From assembly GCA_030523275.1 (NCBI GenBank), contig JAUNIX010000002.1, positions 1-64,000 on the forward strand: 64,000 nt of DNA, written 5' to 3'. The stretch comes from Lachnospiraceae bacterium (GTDB lineage: Bacteria > Bacillota > Clostridia > Lachnospirales > Lachnospiraceae). Both the position numbers and the translations under genes were made by a program. Below, piece by piece: positions 26,217 through 34,913 of the stretch (the stretch's first letter is position 1; the number at the start of each line of letters is the position of its first letter). The notes under the pieces are model-generated. The model was not told where the DNA came from. It saw only the letters and a list, made by a program, of their open reading frames with translations, and made no database searches.

Positions 26217-26819
26217 CTAAAGTTCTATAAAGTTTTGTAATATCTTCAATCCAACTGCACTACTTTTTTCCGGATGGAACTGACAAGCAAATACATTCTC
26301 TTTTTCTACCGATGCATGAATCAGAGTAGAATATTCTGTTGTTGCTGCCACAATATCCTCATTTGCCTTTAAATAATAAGAATGTACAAAATATACATAT
26401 GGATTTCCTGTAATGCCTTTAAATAATTTCGCTCCTTCTGTAATTTCTAGTGAATTCCATCCCATATGAGGAATTTTTAATCCTTCTTTCGCCGGAATCC
26501 TTAAAATTTCTCCATCTAAAATTCCAAGTCCCGTTGCTCCCGGACTTTCTTCGCTCGTTTTAAATAGTAATTGTAAGCCCAGACAAATACCAAGAAAAGG
26601 AGTCTTCTTATCTACTACATCGTAAATTGTATTTTTCAATCCGTATGTATTGATTTTATCCATAGCATCACCGAAAGCACCTACGCCCGGTAATATTACT
26701 TTATCACTACTTAAAATAACATCCTTATCTCTTGTAATGACAGCCTCTTCTCCTAAATACTGGACTGCTTTTTCTACACTTTTGATATTTCCTGCATCAT
26801 AATCAATAATTGCTATCAT
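26217..26819 (-). CDS. hisH: imidazole glycerol phosphate synthase glutaminase HisH
   Basis: Glutamine amidotransferase partner of HisF. 200 aa with the nucleophile C79 in [10 protein letters not shown], the oxyanion loop PGVGAFGD and the His-Glu pair in CQFHPEKS near residue 180. It begins directly after the stop of the sirtuin-like gene. No other his genes are present in the window, so this is a detached hisH-hisF pair. Confidence 0.96.
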   Translation of the reverse strand: MIAIIDYDAGNIKSVEKAVQYLGEEAVITRDKDVILSSDKVILPGVGAFGDAMDKINTYGLKNTIYDVVDKKTPFLGICLGLQLLFKTSEESPGATGLGILDGEILRIPAKEGLKIPHMGWNSLEITEGAKLFKGITGNPYVYFVHSYYLKANEDIVAATTEYSTLIHASVEKENVFACQFHPEKSSAVGLKILQNFIEL

Positions 26820-27629
26820 TTACTTTTCCTCTTTCATCGTTAAAAAATCCATGCTGTTTATCGCTATACTTTCTGCCTTATCCTTCAATTCTTCTGTTAT
26901 CTGATATAAGTTCTCATGTACCCGAATCAGATGTGCTTTTTGATTGTAAAAAGCAATTTTTTCAAATGGCCATTTAAATATATCCGGCAATTCAAAGCCT
27001 TCTCCCAATTCCAAAATCAGAACTTTTCGGTTAATCGTTCCCTGCAGCCATTTTGTATATCTTCCCCATAATTGCAAATAACCTTCTTCTAAATAACTTC
27101 CCGCTGTTTCCTTGTTGCGAATATTAAATACCATCTCACGTCCACATTTTGGACACTGTAAGGTATCATACTGCCCTGTTTTCTCATAATAGGCAACCAA
27201 GTCTTTGGTTCCTACAAGCGCTGGATAAATTCGGTGCTCACACGGTTTTGAACATTGAAAAAACTCACCGGTACCACAGGGAACGACAATACGGTCACTC
27301 TTTAAATTTGACTTATATAATAAATTATCCCGATTACTAGAAATAACAAAATAGTTTTTGCCTGCTAAAGCTTCTTCTAGTTCATCAAAATATGGTACAT
27401 GATCGACCGATAGCAAATAATTACGATAATAAACTTCTAGCATTTTATCCCGTTCTGGATCCGCCTCTTGTTCCAATAACGTCTCATATCGTTTCATGCC
27501 CTGATTCTTATAATAATTTCGTACTTCTTCTGAATCCATCGGAATCAATTTCTGTGCACTTAATTCTCTGCCAATCCCGATAAGAATCATATCTGCTTCT
27601 TGAATCTGATTTTTGTATTTTTGTAACAT
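26820..27629 (-). CDS. sirtuin-like protein with degenerate active site
   Basis: About 269 aa with the outline of a Sir2 protein: an N-terminal ADMILIGIGRELSA segment in place of the GAGxS nucleotide loop, FVISSNRDNLL (about 94-104) in place of TQNxDxLH, then four cysteines C126, C130, C159 and C162 spaced as a zinc site. The catalytic His position holds Cys (PCGTG, C118). NAD-dependent deacylation is therefore doubtful. The ATG at 27629 follows AGGGAG; an ATG at 27689 in the same frame is possible. It ends against hisH. Assignment rests on motif spacing. Confidence 0.55.
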   Translation of the reverse strand: MLQKYKNQIQEADMILIGIGRELSAQKLIPMDSEEVRNYYKNQGMKRYETLLEQEADPERDKMLEVYYRNYLLSVDHVPYFDELEEALAGKNYFVISSNRDNLLYKSNLKSDRIVVPCGTGEFFQCSKPCEHRIYPALVGTKDLVAYYEKTGQYDTLQCPKCGREMVFNIRNKETAGSYLEEGYLQLWGRYTKWLQGTINRKVLILELGEGFELPDIFKWPFEKIAFYNQKAHLIRVHENLYQITEELKDKAESIAINSMDFLTMKEEK

Positions 27630-27764
27630 CTCAAACTCCCTATTTTCTATTTTACAAACGAATCTTTGTGATTCCTTTTTTCTCTTCATCTCTCAATTAT
27701 ACCGAAAATAAAGAATTATGCAACTTTGCAAAACAAAAATATCATATCAGTAAAAATCAAAAAT

Positions 27765-27793
27765 TTGCAAAAAATCAAATAATAGTATATAAT
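27765..27793 (+). promoter_or_regulatory. promoter of DUF6465-type gene
   Basis: -35 TTGCAA (27765-27770) and a perfect -10 TATAAT (27788-27793), spacer 17 bp. Confidence 0.65.
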
Positions 27794-27824
27794 ATTCCAA
27801 TCAGCGGAAAAAGGAGGATTAAAA

Positions 27825-28028
27825 ATGAAATCAAACGTTTATGTTGAATATCAGGGTCAGCAAAGATTAATGAAAGATGTTTTGGCTGCAATTAAAAAGG
27901 AATGGACTGCTGCTGGAAACAAAATTAAAGATATTGATACTCTAGATATGTATGTAAAACCAGAAGAGAATACAGTTTATTATGTTATTAATAATGATGA
28001 AGAAACATCCGGTTCTCTTTCTCTTTAA
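27825..28028 (+). CDS. DUF6465-like small protein
   Basis: 67 aa, matching by eye the small DUF6465 proteins seen in Lachnospiraceae: VYVEYQGQQ at the start and a conserved LDMYVKPEENTVYYVIN stretch near residues 45-61. No membrane segment. It has its own promoter, an AGGAGG site and a terminator, so it is a real single-gene unit. Function unknown. Confidence 0.7.
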   Translation: MKSNVYVEYQGQQRLMKDVLAAIKKEWTAAGNKIKDIDTLDMYVKPEENTVYYVINNDEETSGSLSL

Positions 28029-28068
28029 TATCTTTTACATAATACAAGACCTGTGGTATCAAACAAAC

Positions 28069-28117
28069 AAAGTGTACGAAGAAAGATATGATCGTCAATC
28101 CTCGTACACTTTTTTTA
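28069..28117. terminator. bidirectional terminator
   Basis: Eleven-base arms AAAGTGTACGA (28069-28079) and its complement (28102-28112), followed by a T-run, between the converging small gene and the histidine kinase. Confidence 0.8.
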
Positions 28118-29635
28118 TTTCATCTCTAATTCAAAATAAAACGCCGGCCCTTCCTCTTGATTTATAACTCCATAACGACGTCCGTGGGCTTCCATAATTG
28201 CAGCCACGATTGATAATCCAACACCACTTCCACCATATTCTCGTGTTCGAGCCTTATCAACCTTATAGAATTTAATCCATATTTTTTCTAATTCGTCTTC
28301 TGGTATCTGATCACCATCATTATAGACCCAAACACGCACTAATGGTCCACGTTCTTCCATCCATACTTTGACTTTTCCACCTACTGTTACATGATTCAGT
28401 GCATTGCTAACATAGTTATTGATCACATCCTCAATCATAAATTCGTCGCCCCACGCATAGACTGGCGCTAATTGATAATTGCTAATCTCTGCCTGTTTTT
28501 GTTCAAAACGAAGTCGATTCGATTCTACAATATTAGACAAAAGCTCTGTCAAATTAAAACGCTGCATTTCTATCTGATTTTGCCCAAATTCAATCTGATT
28601 CAGTGTCATTAATTTTTGCACCATCTGATTCATCTTTTTCGCTTCATCAATAATGACATCACAATAAAATTCACGACTTTGTGCATCATCCATGACATTA
28701 TCTGCCAACCCTTCTGCATATCCCTGAATCAATGCGATCGGTGTTTTTAATTCATGCGAAACATGCGATAGAAATTCTTTGCGCATCTCATCAATCTGAA
28801 TTTTTTTATCAATATCTTTTTGTAACGCAATGTTTGCTGATTTTAATTCCGAAATTGTCTCCTCAAGTTGATTTGACAACTGATTCATGCTAGTCCCTAA
28901 CTGTCCAATCTCATCATCTGGTAAATTTACCACTCGTGCATCAAAATCAAGTTTTGTCATACGCTCTGCAATCTCTGACATTTCTTCGATCGGTTTCGTA
29001 AATCTTCGACTATACAAAAACATCGCTAAAGACGCAATCATCGTCACAAAAATTCCTGCATAAGCAAGAAAACGTGTTGCGATATTGGCAGTGGTCTGTA
29101 AACTTTCTACAGAGGAATCTAGTGCAATGTAATAATTGCCATTTAACATTCCGATTAAATTAATACTCGTACTATCCAATTTAGAATTTGAACGTTCTGC
29201 AATTGTATAGCCATTTTTTTGAATATCATGCCATAATGCTGACCGAGTACCAAATAACTGATTATCTTGTAATTGCTCCAAAAGACTATAAATTCTCGCA
29301 TACAGTTTTCCGTCTTGACCGGTCGAAGAATACACAGTTTCTAAAGTGATACTCGTCAAGCCCTGTACAGGTTTTACAATAATAATCTTTAGATTATTAT
29401 TCGTCGCCAATTGTTCAAGATACAAAGTACTAACGGTATCTTTCGACGCAAATTCTTTATTGATTGCTTTGTACACTTTCGTCATATTTTTTCTTTCGGT
29501 GCTGATAAAATATGGCTCCATCATTGTTCGATTTAAAATCCAGCAGAATAAAATCGCAGCTGTCATCATAATGATTAAATATACGGTCATTTTTATACGG
29601 AGAGAATGTTTTTTCATACTCTGTATTTTGCTCAT
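28115..29635 (-). CDS. sensor histidine kinase
   Basis: 506-aa membrane sensor. Two transmembrane helices (about 13-33 and 187-207) flank a 150-residue extracellular sensor domain; HAMP follows (about 208-260), a short coiled coil, HisKA with phosphorylated His in SHELKTPIALIQGYAEG near 290, and an HATPase domain with a GGSGVGLSIV G-box near 473. Its start touches the stop of the response regulator gene, so the pair is co-expressed. Architecture is like BaeS/PhoR. The signal is unknown. Confidence 0.9.
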   Translation of the reverse strand: MSKIQSMKKHSLRIKMTVYLIIMMTAAILFCWILNRTMMEPYFISTERKNMTKVYKAINKEFASKDTVSTLYLEQLATNNNLKIIIVKPVQGLTSITLETVYSSTGQDGKLYARIYSLLEQLQDNQLFGTRSALWHDIQKNGYTIAERSNSKLDSTSINLIGMLNGNYYIALDSSVESLQTTANIATRFLAYAGIFVTMIASLAMFLYSRRFTKPIEEMSEIAERMTKLDFDARVVNLPDDEIGQLGTSMNQLSNQLEETISELKSANIALQKDIDKKIQIDEMRKEFLSHVSHELKTPIALIQGYAEGLADNVMDDAQSREFYCDVIIDEAKKMNQMVQKLMTLNQIEFGQNQIEMQRFNLTELLSNIVESNRLRFEQKQAEISNYQLAPVYAWGDEFMIEDVINNYVSNALNHVTVGGKVKVWMEERGPLVRVWVYNDGDQIPEDELEKIWIKFYKVDKARTREYGGSGVGLSIVAAIMEAHGRRYGVINQEEGPAFYFELEMK

Positions 29636-30313
29636 TTAATCTTCCACCTCAAATTTATAACCCATTCCCCATACGGTCTTGATAAGTTCACCTTTATCGC
29701 CAAGTTTACTGCGCAACTTTTTTACATGGGTGTCAATCGTTCTTGCATCACCAAAATAATCATAATTCCATACATGATTCAATATATTTTCTCTGGATAA
29801 AGCGACATTTTGATTGCGCATAAAATAAGTCAGCAATTCAAATTCTTTATAACTTAACTCTATTTCACGACTCTCAGTTGTAACACGACGAGCAGTCATA
29901 TCAATGGTAATGCCTCCCGCTTCGAGCAAATCATCCTGTAATTGATTACTTCGACGTAAAATTGCTTCCACTCTTGCCACCAAAATTTTCGGACTAAATG
30001 GTTTTGAGATATATTCATCTACGCCCAGATCAAATCCTAATAACTCATTTTGTTCTTGCCCAAGAGCCGTTAACATAATAATCGGTACTTTTGAAACTTT
30101 CCTTACCTCTTTGACAACCTCCCAACCATCGATTTTGGGCATCATGACATCTACGATCAACAGATTAATGCTATTATCTGAATAAAAGATATCAATCGCC
30201 TCTTCTCCATCTGCTGCTTCTATGACCTGAAATCCCTTTTTGCTCAAAAAATCATGCACTAATTTACGCATTCTACTCTCGTCATCAACCACTAATATTT
30301 TTAACTCTTCCAT
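29636..30313 (-). CDS. OmpR-family response regulator
   Basis: 225 aa: receiver domain (1-120) with the acidic pair DD near 10, phosphorylated Asp in LIVDVMMPKIDGW near residue 54 and Lys in SKPFSP near 104; and a C-terminal winged helix DNA-binding domain (about 130-224) with VWNYDYFGDARTIDTHVKKLRSKL as recognition part. GGAGGC precedes the ATG. Partner of the adjacent kinase. TTCACA direct repeats just upstream could be its own operator. Confidence 0.92.
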   Translation of the reverse strand: MEELKILVVDDESRMRKLVHDFLSKKGFQVIEAADGEEAIDIFYSDNSINLLIVDVMMPKIDGWEVVKEVRKVSKVPIIMLTALGQEQNELLGFDLGVDEYISKPFSPKILVARVEAILRRSNQLQDDLLEAGGITIDMTARRVTTESREIELSYKEFELLTYFMRNQNVALSRENILNHVWNYDYFGDARTIDTHVKKLRSKLGDKGELIKTVWGMGYKFEVED

Positions 30314-30354
30314 TTTTATGCCTCCTGTTCTAAATTCATCATACCATAGATTTA

Positions 30355-30369
30355 TGTGAAATTTGTGAA
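30355..30369 (-). promoter_or_regulatory. TTCACA direct repeats upstream of response regulator
   Basis: TTCACA occurs at 30364-30369 and 30355-30360 (minus strand), nine bases apart, about 45 bases before the regulator start and just upstream of a TATGAT -10-like sequence. Direct repeats are the usual binding pattern for OmpR-type regulators; autoregulation is inferred. Confidence 0.35.
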
Positions 30370-30448
30370 CAAGTTTTTAACAAATTTGCGTGCTGATGTG
30401 CGGCAGTTTTTGCTGACTTTCTTTGCACACCATGCACATCCCGCGGAG

Positions 30449-30520
30449 CGTTTTTATGTTATTAGGAAATTTCCTAATAACATAAAAACGGCAGATTCAC
30501 CATTTCTCCGGTAATCTGCC
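30449..30520 (-). terminator. DUF5685 gene terminator overlapping a perfect 42-bp palindrome
   Basis: In minus-strand order: stem GGCAGATT/AATCTGCC (30513-30520 with 30490-30497), U-tract, then a perfect loopless palindrome at 30449-30490 with 21-base arms that reuses the U-tract. The sequence after it, ending GCGGAGCG on the plus strand at 30443-30450, resembles the element at 4621-4630. Confidence 0.7.
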
Positions 30521-30523
30521 CTT

Positions 30524-31345
30524 TTATTCCTCTTTTGAGTGCCTCTTTTCTTTCACTTGACAATACTTTACCCACACGCCTGCATAAATAATATTGCGAA
30601 GCAATTCCGCATGTTCAATGATTGGCAAATATTCAAAACAATTTGACACCTCCGCCATCATCATTTTTAAAATTTCTTCTATCAATTCCTCTGAAACGAA
30701 AAGAAATGGATTATAAGCACCATTTTCCTTGTCCTCTAACAAATCATCATAAGCATCCATAAAATAAATAAATTTCCCAAGATAAAACCCAAGTCTGCGC
30801 AGAGTATCGCTCCATTCATCCTCACGATAAACAAGAATTTCACCAAACATCACTCCAGTCAGATTTGCGGCCTCATCCATATTATCTTTTGCCGGATGCC
30901 TTTCACATTCTGATAAATTTTTCATATAATCAACAATACTTTGATGTTGACGTGGATATTTTTTTACTGTTTTTTGATAAGCTTTTTTTAATATCTGCAT
31001 CGCTGTCTTGCTTTTTATATTTTTATCATCCAGCCAATCATCCTCCCAGTTGTGATATGCAAGAAGCAAATTCATATCTGACGCATAATCACTAAACGGC
31101 GACGTAATGACTTTCTTTTTTTGCAATGGATGAAATGGGCATCGAATTTCACTGATCGTTTCTTCCTCTTCATAGAGAGCGTTTAACAAAATAGCAACAA
31201 ATGTCATATCATAGCTTAAAACTAATCTGGCATGCTGTCCATGGTTCTTTTTTAATCGCTGACACAAACCACAGTAGTATGCCTGATACGTCAAATCATC
31301 TTTTACTTTTAGTTCCATCCGGTTCGTTGTAATGTAGCCAAACAT
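30524..31345 (-). CDS. DUF5685 family protein
   Basis: 273 aa, mostly helical, matching DUF5685 proteins: MFGY at the start, the YYCGLCQRL cysteine pair near residues 24-29, and an acidic MDAYDDLLEDKENGAYNPF segment near 190-208. The DDLLED stretch recalls the Asp-rich metal motifs of isoprenoid synthase folds, but this is only a resemblance. It is a single gene before a terminator. Function unknown. Confidence 0.65.
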   Translation of the reverse strand: MFGYITTNRMELKVKDDLTYQAYYCGLCQRLKKNHGQHARLVLSYDMTFVAILLNALYEEEETISEIRCPFHPLQKKKVITSPFSDYASDMNLLLAYHNWEDDWLDDKNIKSKTAMQILKKAYQKTVKKYPRQHQSIVDYMKNLSECERHPAKDNMDEAANLTGVMFGEILVYREDEWSDTLRRLGFYLGKFIYFMDAYDDLLEDKENGAYNPFLFVSEELIEEILKMMMAEVSNCFEYLPIIEHAELLRNIIYAGVWVKYCQVKEKRHSKEE

Positions 31346-31429
31346 TCTATTTTTCGTGATCCTTTCCTAATTCCTGTTAACTAAATTTAAGGATAGCATA
31401 AATCAAATGTTTGCGCAATTTTCTATTTG

Positions 31430-31591
31430 CTATTCTTTATCAGAAGAAAAAATTCCAAACAACGTAAAAAGTATGCCTACAAGAAATACAAAAATACACC
31501 ATAACTCATTTACATCGATCAACTCTAAAAAAATAGCAATCAGACAGATCAATATCCCCAACCATCTATATTGTTCACTATTCATATTCAT
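31430..31591 (-). CDS. 53-aa two-helix membrane protein
   Basis: A short frame of 53 aa beginning MNMNSEQYRW, with two hydrophobic segments (about residues 11-25 and 31-48) separated by LIDVNEL, and a charged SSDKE tail. AAGGAGAG lies about five bases before the ATG. It sits 40 bases after the 152-aa gene on the same strand and is probably its operon partner. Hydrophobic pattern, ribosome binding site and position support a real gene. No family is recognised. Confidence 0.6.
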   Translation of the reverse strand: MNMNSEQYRWLGILICLIAIFLELIDVNELWCIFVFLVGILFTLFGIFSSDKE

Positions 31592-31631
31592 GTTTGCTCT
31601 CCTTTTCATTCTTTTTTAACGAAATATCAAA

Positions 31632-32090
31632 CTATTTTGCTTTTAGTTCTCTTATGCCATTTTTTTCATATATCTGAATCGTATAACCTATAATTTTACG
31701 ATCCTCTTTATCATCAAAAAATTCTATTTTTATGTTATCCTTCCTATAGGAGGTAGCAATCGCTGCATTCTCGATTTCACTGCGATTTCCCTTAAGACGA
31801 GATGACAAACTTACACCCGTATGCCCATCTTTTGTCCATACTTCGATACATAATTGATTTTCTTCTCCTTTAGGGCTATAGATGGCATATCCTAATATAT
31901 GTCCCTTATTAACAAAATCAGATAGGAGTATCTCTATCTTCCCATCCGAATAAAATCCATCTAATCCAGTCTCAAATAATTCCAGATTTTGTTTTCTTTC
32001 ATGGTACAGATAATATTGATATCCACCTAAAATCCCCACAAAGATACAAACAATCACACCAAAAATAAGCCATTTCTTTTTCATATACAT
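31632..32090 (-). CDS. membrane-anchored hypothetical protein
   Basis: 152 aa with a basic start, one transmembrane helix (about 7-27) and a 120-residue extracytoplasmic domain of mixed beta character containing YAIYSPKGEENQLCIEVWTKDG. AAGGAG precedes the ATG; a second in-frame ATG two codons later is also possible. Upstream of the 53-aa membrane protein. No function assigned. Confidence 0.6.
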   Translation of the reverse strand: MYMKKKWLIFGVIVCIFVGILGGYQYYLYHERKQNLELFETGLDGFYSDGKIEILLSDFVNKGHILGYAIYSPKGEENQLCIEVWTKDGHTGVSLSSRLKGNRSEIENAAIATSYRKDNIKIEFFDDKEDRKIIGYTIQIYEKNGIRELKAK

Positions 32091-32193
32091 AAATCTCCTT
32101 TATTATATTTTTAATTTTGCCATAACAACTCATAAATTATTCTATAAAAAAGAACCTATACTATATAAACGGACAAGGTGATCCATATGTGAC

Positions 32194-32236
32194 AAAAAAA
32201 ACGTTGATATCCACATGATGAGTATCAACGTTTTTC
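32194..32236 (-). terminator. cstA terminator
   Basis: ACGTTGATA arms with complement (about 32198-32209 and 32223-32233), A-run and T-run on the flanks, 20 bases after cstA. Confidence 0.8.
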
Positions 32237-32256
32237 TTAATGTAAATGAAATATAA

Positions 32257-33957
32257 TTAAGCTTTTTTTGCACTCTGAGCTTTAAATGTTTGAATGCTTT
32301 CCACTACAAGAATGAGTGCCAAAATAACCATTGCGGCTGCAAATATAAGCTGGAACCAATCTCCCCACAAAGCCACACCGGATCCGATCATAACAATTTT
32401 CGCTTTTACGGTAATAATCAGACTGGTAATTGTTGCTGCAAGCATAAAGACCATTGGAATGAAAAACATCTTATTGTTTTTACCAGCATTACCAAGCCAA
32501 GCTGCAACTGCCATCAAAGCGATACCGGCAAGTAACTGATTTGCTGCTCCAAAAAGTCCCCAAATCTGACTTAAACTTAAACCACCAAGGATACAACCGA
32601 TCAAAACCATAGAAACCGTTCCTACCAGTGGATGTGCCAGGAATTTTCGAATACCAGTTGCATCTTTCCACGTAGCTTCCTCTTCTCTTAAAAATAATTC
32701 AGAAAACATAAAACGACTTAAACGAGTACCTGTATCCAGGCTTGTTAATGCAAATACTGATACCGCTAAAGTTAATAGCGCGTAAATTGTTGAATAAACA
32801 CTAGAACTTTCATCTGCAAACATAGTTGCAATACCAGCAGCAAAAGCAGCCGGTGGTCCACCAAACTCACCACCTGTATAACGATCGAATACCATACCAA
32901 CTGCAATCAAGGCAACGATACCGAGTGCAGACTCAATTAGCATGGAACCATATGCGATCGGTTTTGCATCTTTTTCGCTGGCAAGCTGCTTGGATGAAGT
33001 ACCTGTCGCGATTAAACTATGGAAACCAGAGCAGGCGCCACAGGCAACAGTAATAAATAATGCCGGGAACAAAGTTCCGATCGGTGTCGTCCAACTTGTA
33101 AATGCTGGTATGTTAAAGCTAGCTGTTCCCGCAAAACCAGAAAAGAAAATTCCTACTAACGCAAGAATCATCATGCCGTAGAGCAAGAAACTTGACAGAT
33201 AATCACGTGGCTGTAATAAAATCCATACCGGTACCAAAGATGCCACACAAATATAAATACCGATCAATACAATCCATTCAATTCGTCCCAATGCCAACCC
33301 TACATTTAATCCAAGAATCACAATCAGAACAATACCAATAATACCTGCGATGGTTGCCGGCAATGTTTCGATACCGAAACGATTTGTGGCAATCCCATAG
33401 ATAATTGCTAACACAATAAACATCACCGAAATCATAGCCGTTGTCTGATTTCCTGTTGGATTTGTCGTAATTCCCATAACACCCGGATCACTCATAAAGG
33501 TACCTGCAACGACATTTACAAACGAGGCAATTACTAAAATCAATACCAACAGTGAGAATATGATAAACAATTTCTGTGCTCGACGCCCCATGGAATCTTT
33601 GATAATCTCACCAACTGATTTTCCTTCATGTCGAATCGATGCAAATAATGAACCAAAGTCTTGCAGTCCTCCAAAGAAAATACCGCCAATGATGCACCAT
33701 AAAAATACCGGAACCCAGCCAAAGACTGCCGCCTGAATTGGTCCGTTGATCGGACCCGCACCAGCAATCGACGAAAAATGATGTCCCATCAAAACTGCCG
33801 GTTTCGCCGCAACATAGTCTACTCCGTCTTCCATTTCAACCGCAGGTGTCTTTTTCCCGGGATCAATTCCCCACTGTTTTGCCAGCCAGGATCCATAGTA
33901 AACATATCCAATAACCAGCAAAATACATGCTACTACAATAATTATTATAGCTGTCAT
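32257..33957 (-). CDS. cstA: carbon starvation CstA-family transporter
   Basis: About 566 aa with some fifteen hydrophobic segments; family members import pyruvate or peptides during nutrient limitation. The conserved HHFSSIAGAGPINGPIQAA segment near residues 58-76 and ACSGFHSLIATGTSSKQL near 300 are diagnostic. The ATG at 33957 is preferred because AAGGAGAGAGG precedes it; an in-frame start at 33981 is part of that leader. It follows two small unknown genes with short gaps and ends at a terminator. Substrate here is not determined. Confidence 0.93.
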   Translation of the reverse strand: MTAIIIIVVACILLVIGYVYYGSWLAKQWGIDPGKKTPAVEMEDGVDYVAAKPAVLMGHHFSSIAGAGPINGPIQAAVFGWVPVFLWCIIGGIFFGGLQDFGSLFASIRHEGKSVGEIIKDSMGRRAQKLFIIFSLLVLILVIASFVNVVAGTFMSDPGVMGITTNPTGNQTTAMISVMFIVLAIIYGIATNRFGIETLPATIAGIIGIVLIVILGLNVGLALGRIEWIVLIGIYICVASLVPVWILLQPRDYLSSFLLYGMMILALVGIFFSGFAGTASFNIPAFTSWTTPIGTLFPALFITVACGACSGFHSLIATGTSSKQLASEKDAKPIAYGSMLIESALGIVALIAVGMVFDRYTGGEFGGPPAAFAAGIATMFADESSSVYSTIYALLTLAVSVFALTSLDTGTRLSRFMFSELFLREEEATWKDATGIRKFLAHPLVGTVSMVLIGCILGGLSLSQIWGLFGAANQLLAGIALMAVAAWLGNAGKNNKMFFIPMVFMLAATITSLIITVKAKIVMIGSGVALWGDWFQLIFAAAMVILALILVVESIQTFKAQSAKKA

Positions 33958-33985
33958 TTTCCTCTCTCCTTTTCTTATCATCTTT

Positions 33986-34480
33986 TTATTTCACTATATT
34001 GTCAAAAAGTTTCTTCAGACTTTGGCCTTGGCGGTTATAGACCACTTGTCCTGAAGACACTTCCAGAACAATCAATCGATAATGACTCCATCCCTGAAAT
34101 CCAAAACGATAACTCTTATAATGTTTTATTTTGGGAATGAAAGCAGCCACATCTTCTGCAATTCGATTACTTACGACCACTAATGCAATATCCGTATTGC
34201 GATGATTTGAATGCGGTTTTACTCGTTCCAGACCTTTCGTCCATGCTACTTCATCCAACTTCTTTAATTTTTCGCAATCCAAATATTCTTCTTTCGCAAA
34301 AAATACATATTCAATGGATTCTGCCTCTCCAATTTTTGCACTCTTCATCAGAAAAAACTGCTCATCATGCGAATGAAAGGTTGCCTCTGCCGCAAATATC
34401 GACCCTGTTTTTTCTCGAGCAACATCATAGTATGTCTCATAAGATTTTAACACTTTCTCAAAAGCATCCGTGACCTTCAT
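33986..34480 (-). CDS. hypothetical protein upstream of cstA
   Basis: 164 aa, no signal or membrane segment. It is alpha/beta with SHDEQFFLMKSAKIGEAESIEYVFFA near the middle and RYGFQGWSHYRLI-like residues near 130 followed by SLKKLFDN. Starts 5 bases after the 114-aa gene upstream and ends 29 bases before cstA, so it is probably co-transcribed with both. The family is not recognised. Confidence 0.6.
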   Translation of the reverse strand: MKVTDAFEKVLKSYETYYDVAREKTGSIFAAEATFHSHDEQFFLMKSAKIGEAESIEYVFFAKEEYLDCEKLKKLDEVAWTKGLERVKPHSNHRNTDIALVVVSNRIAEDVAAFIPKIKHYKSYRFGFQGWSHYRLIVLEVSSGQVVYNRQGQSLKKLFDNIVK

Positions 34481-34484
34481 ATTG

Positions 34485-34829
34485 CTATACCTCTCTATCG
34501 GGAATTCTGTCTTTTAACTGCTCCATTAATATTCTAGCTGCCTTAGTCCCCGGCAACTCAATCTGAGCAAGTTCACCATCTCTTCCACAAATAACAAGAT
34601 GTTCAATTCCCATATCTCCCTTTCCACAACATAATTTCATAGGCACTGTAATAACGCGCCGAAAGCATTTTTCAATGTCACCATAAGGAATATAATAAAT
34701 TTTTCTCAATTTCCGAAAATAAAGATGTTTCTCTCCTAATCGCACCACTCCAATTTCTCTGGATGATTTATATTCTATTTTTAGTTCATTTTCATTCAAA
34801 ATCTGTGTCGTTAATGGACAATATTTCAT
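34485..34829 (-). CDS. hypothetical protein, first gene of cstA operon
   Basis: 114 aa, predicted soluble, beta-rich, with Cys-containing PMKLCCGKGDMG and ICGRDGELAQIELPG segments that look like a PH-type or similar small sandwich fold. GAGGAG precedes the ATG. It lies downstream of the candidate RNA at 34914-35126. No function is assigned. Confidence 0.55.
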   Translation of the reverse strand: MKYCPLTTQILNENELKIEYKSSREIGVVRLGEKHLYFRKLRKIYYIPYGDIEKCFRRVITVPMKLCCGKGDMGIEHLVICGRDGELAQIELPGTKAARILMEQLKDRIPDREV

Positions 34830-34872
34830 CGTTTTCTCCTCTATATCCCAACAGTCGTATCCACGCCAAGCA

Positions 34873-34907
34873 TTATATTACATAGGAAATTCTAAGGAAA
34901 TTTTCTA
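34873..34907 (-). repeat. imperfect palindrome after U-tract
   Basis: TTACATAG arms (about 34879-34892 and the opposite arm up to 34912) form a 13-bp stem with one mismatch directly after the U-tract at 34914-34920, the same arrangement as at 4626-4680 and 30449-30490. Confidence 0.4.
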
Positions 34908-34913
34908 TGTAAC

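Noticed and set aside
31407-31619. Plus-strand 70-aa frame
   Set aside because: It is the shadow of the 53-aa minus-strand membrane gene, which has the better ribosome binding site and composition.
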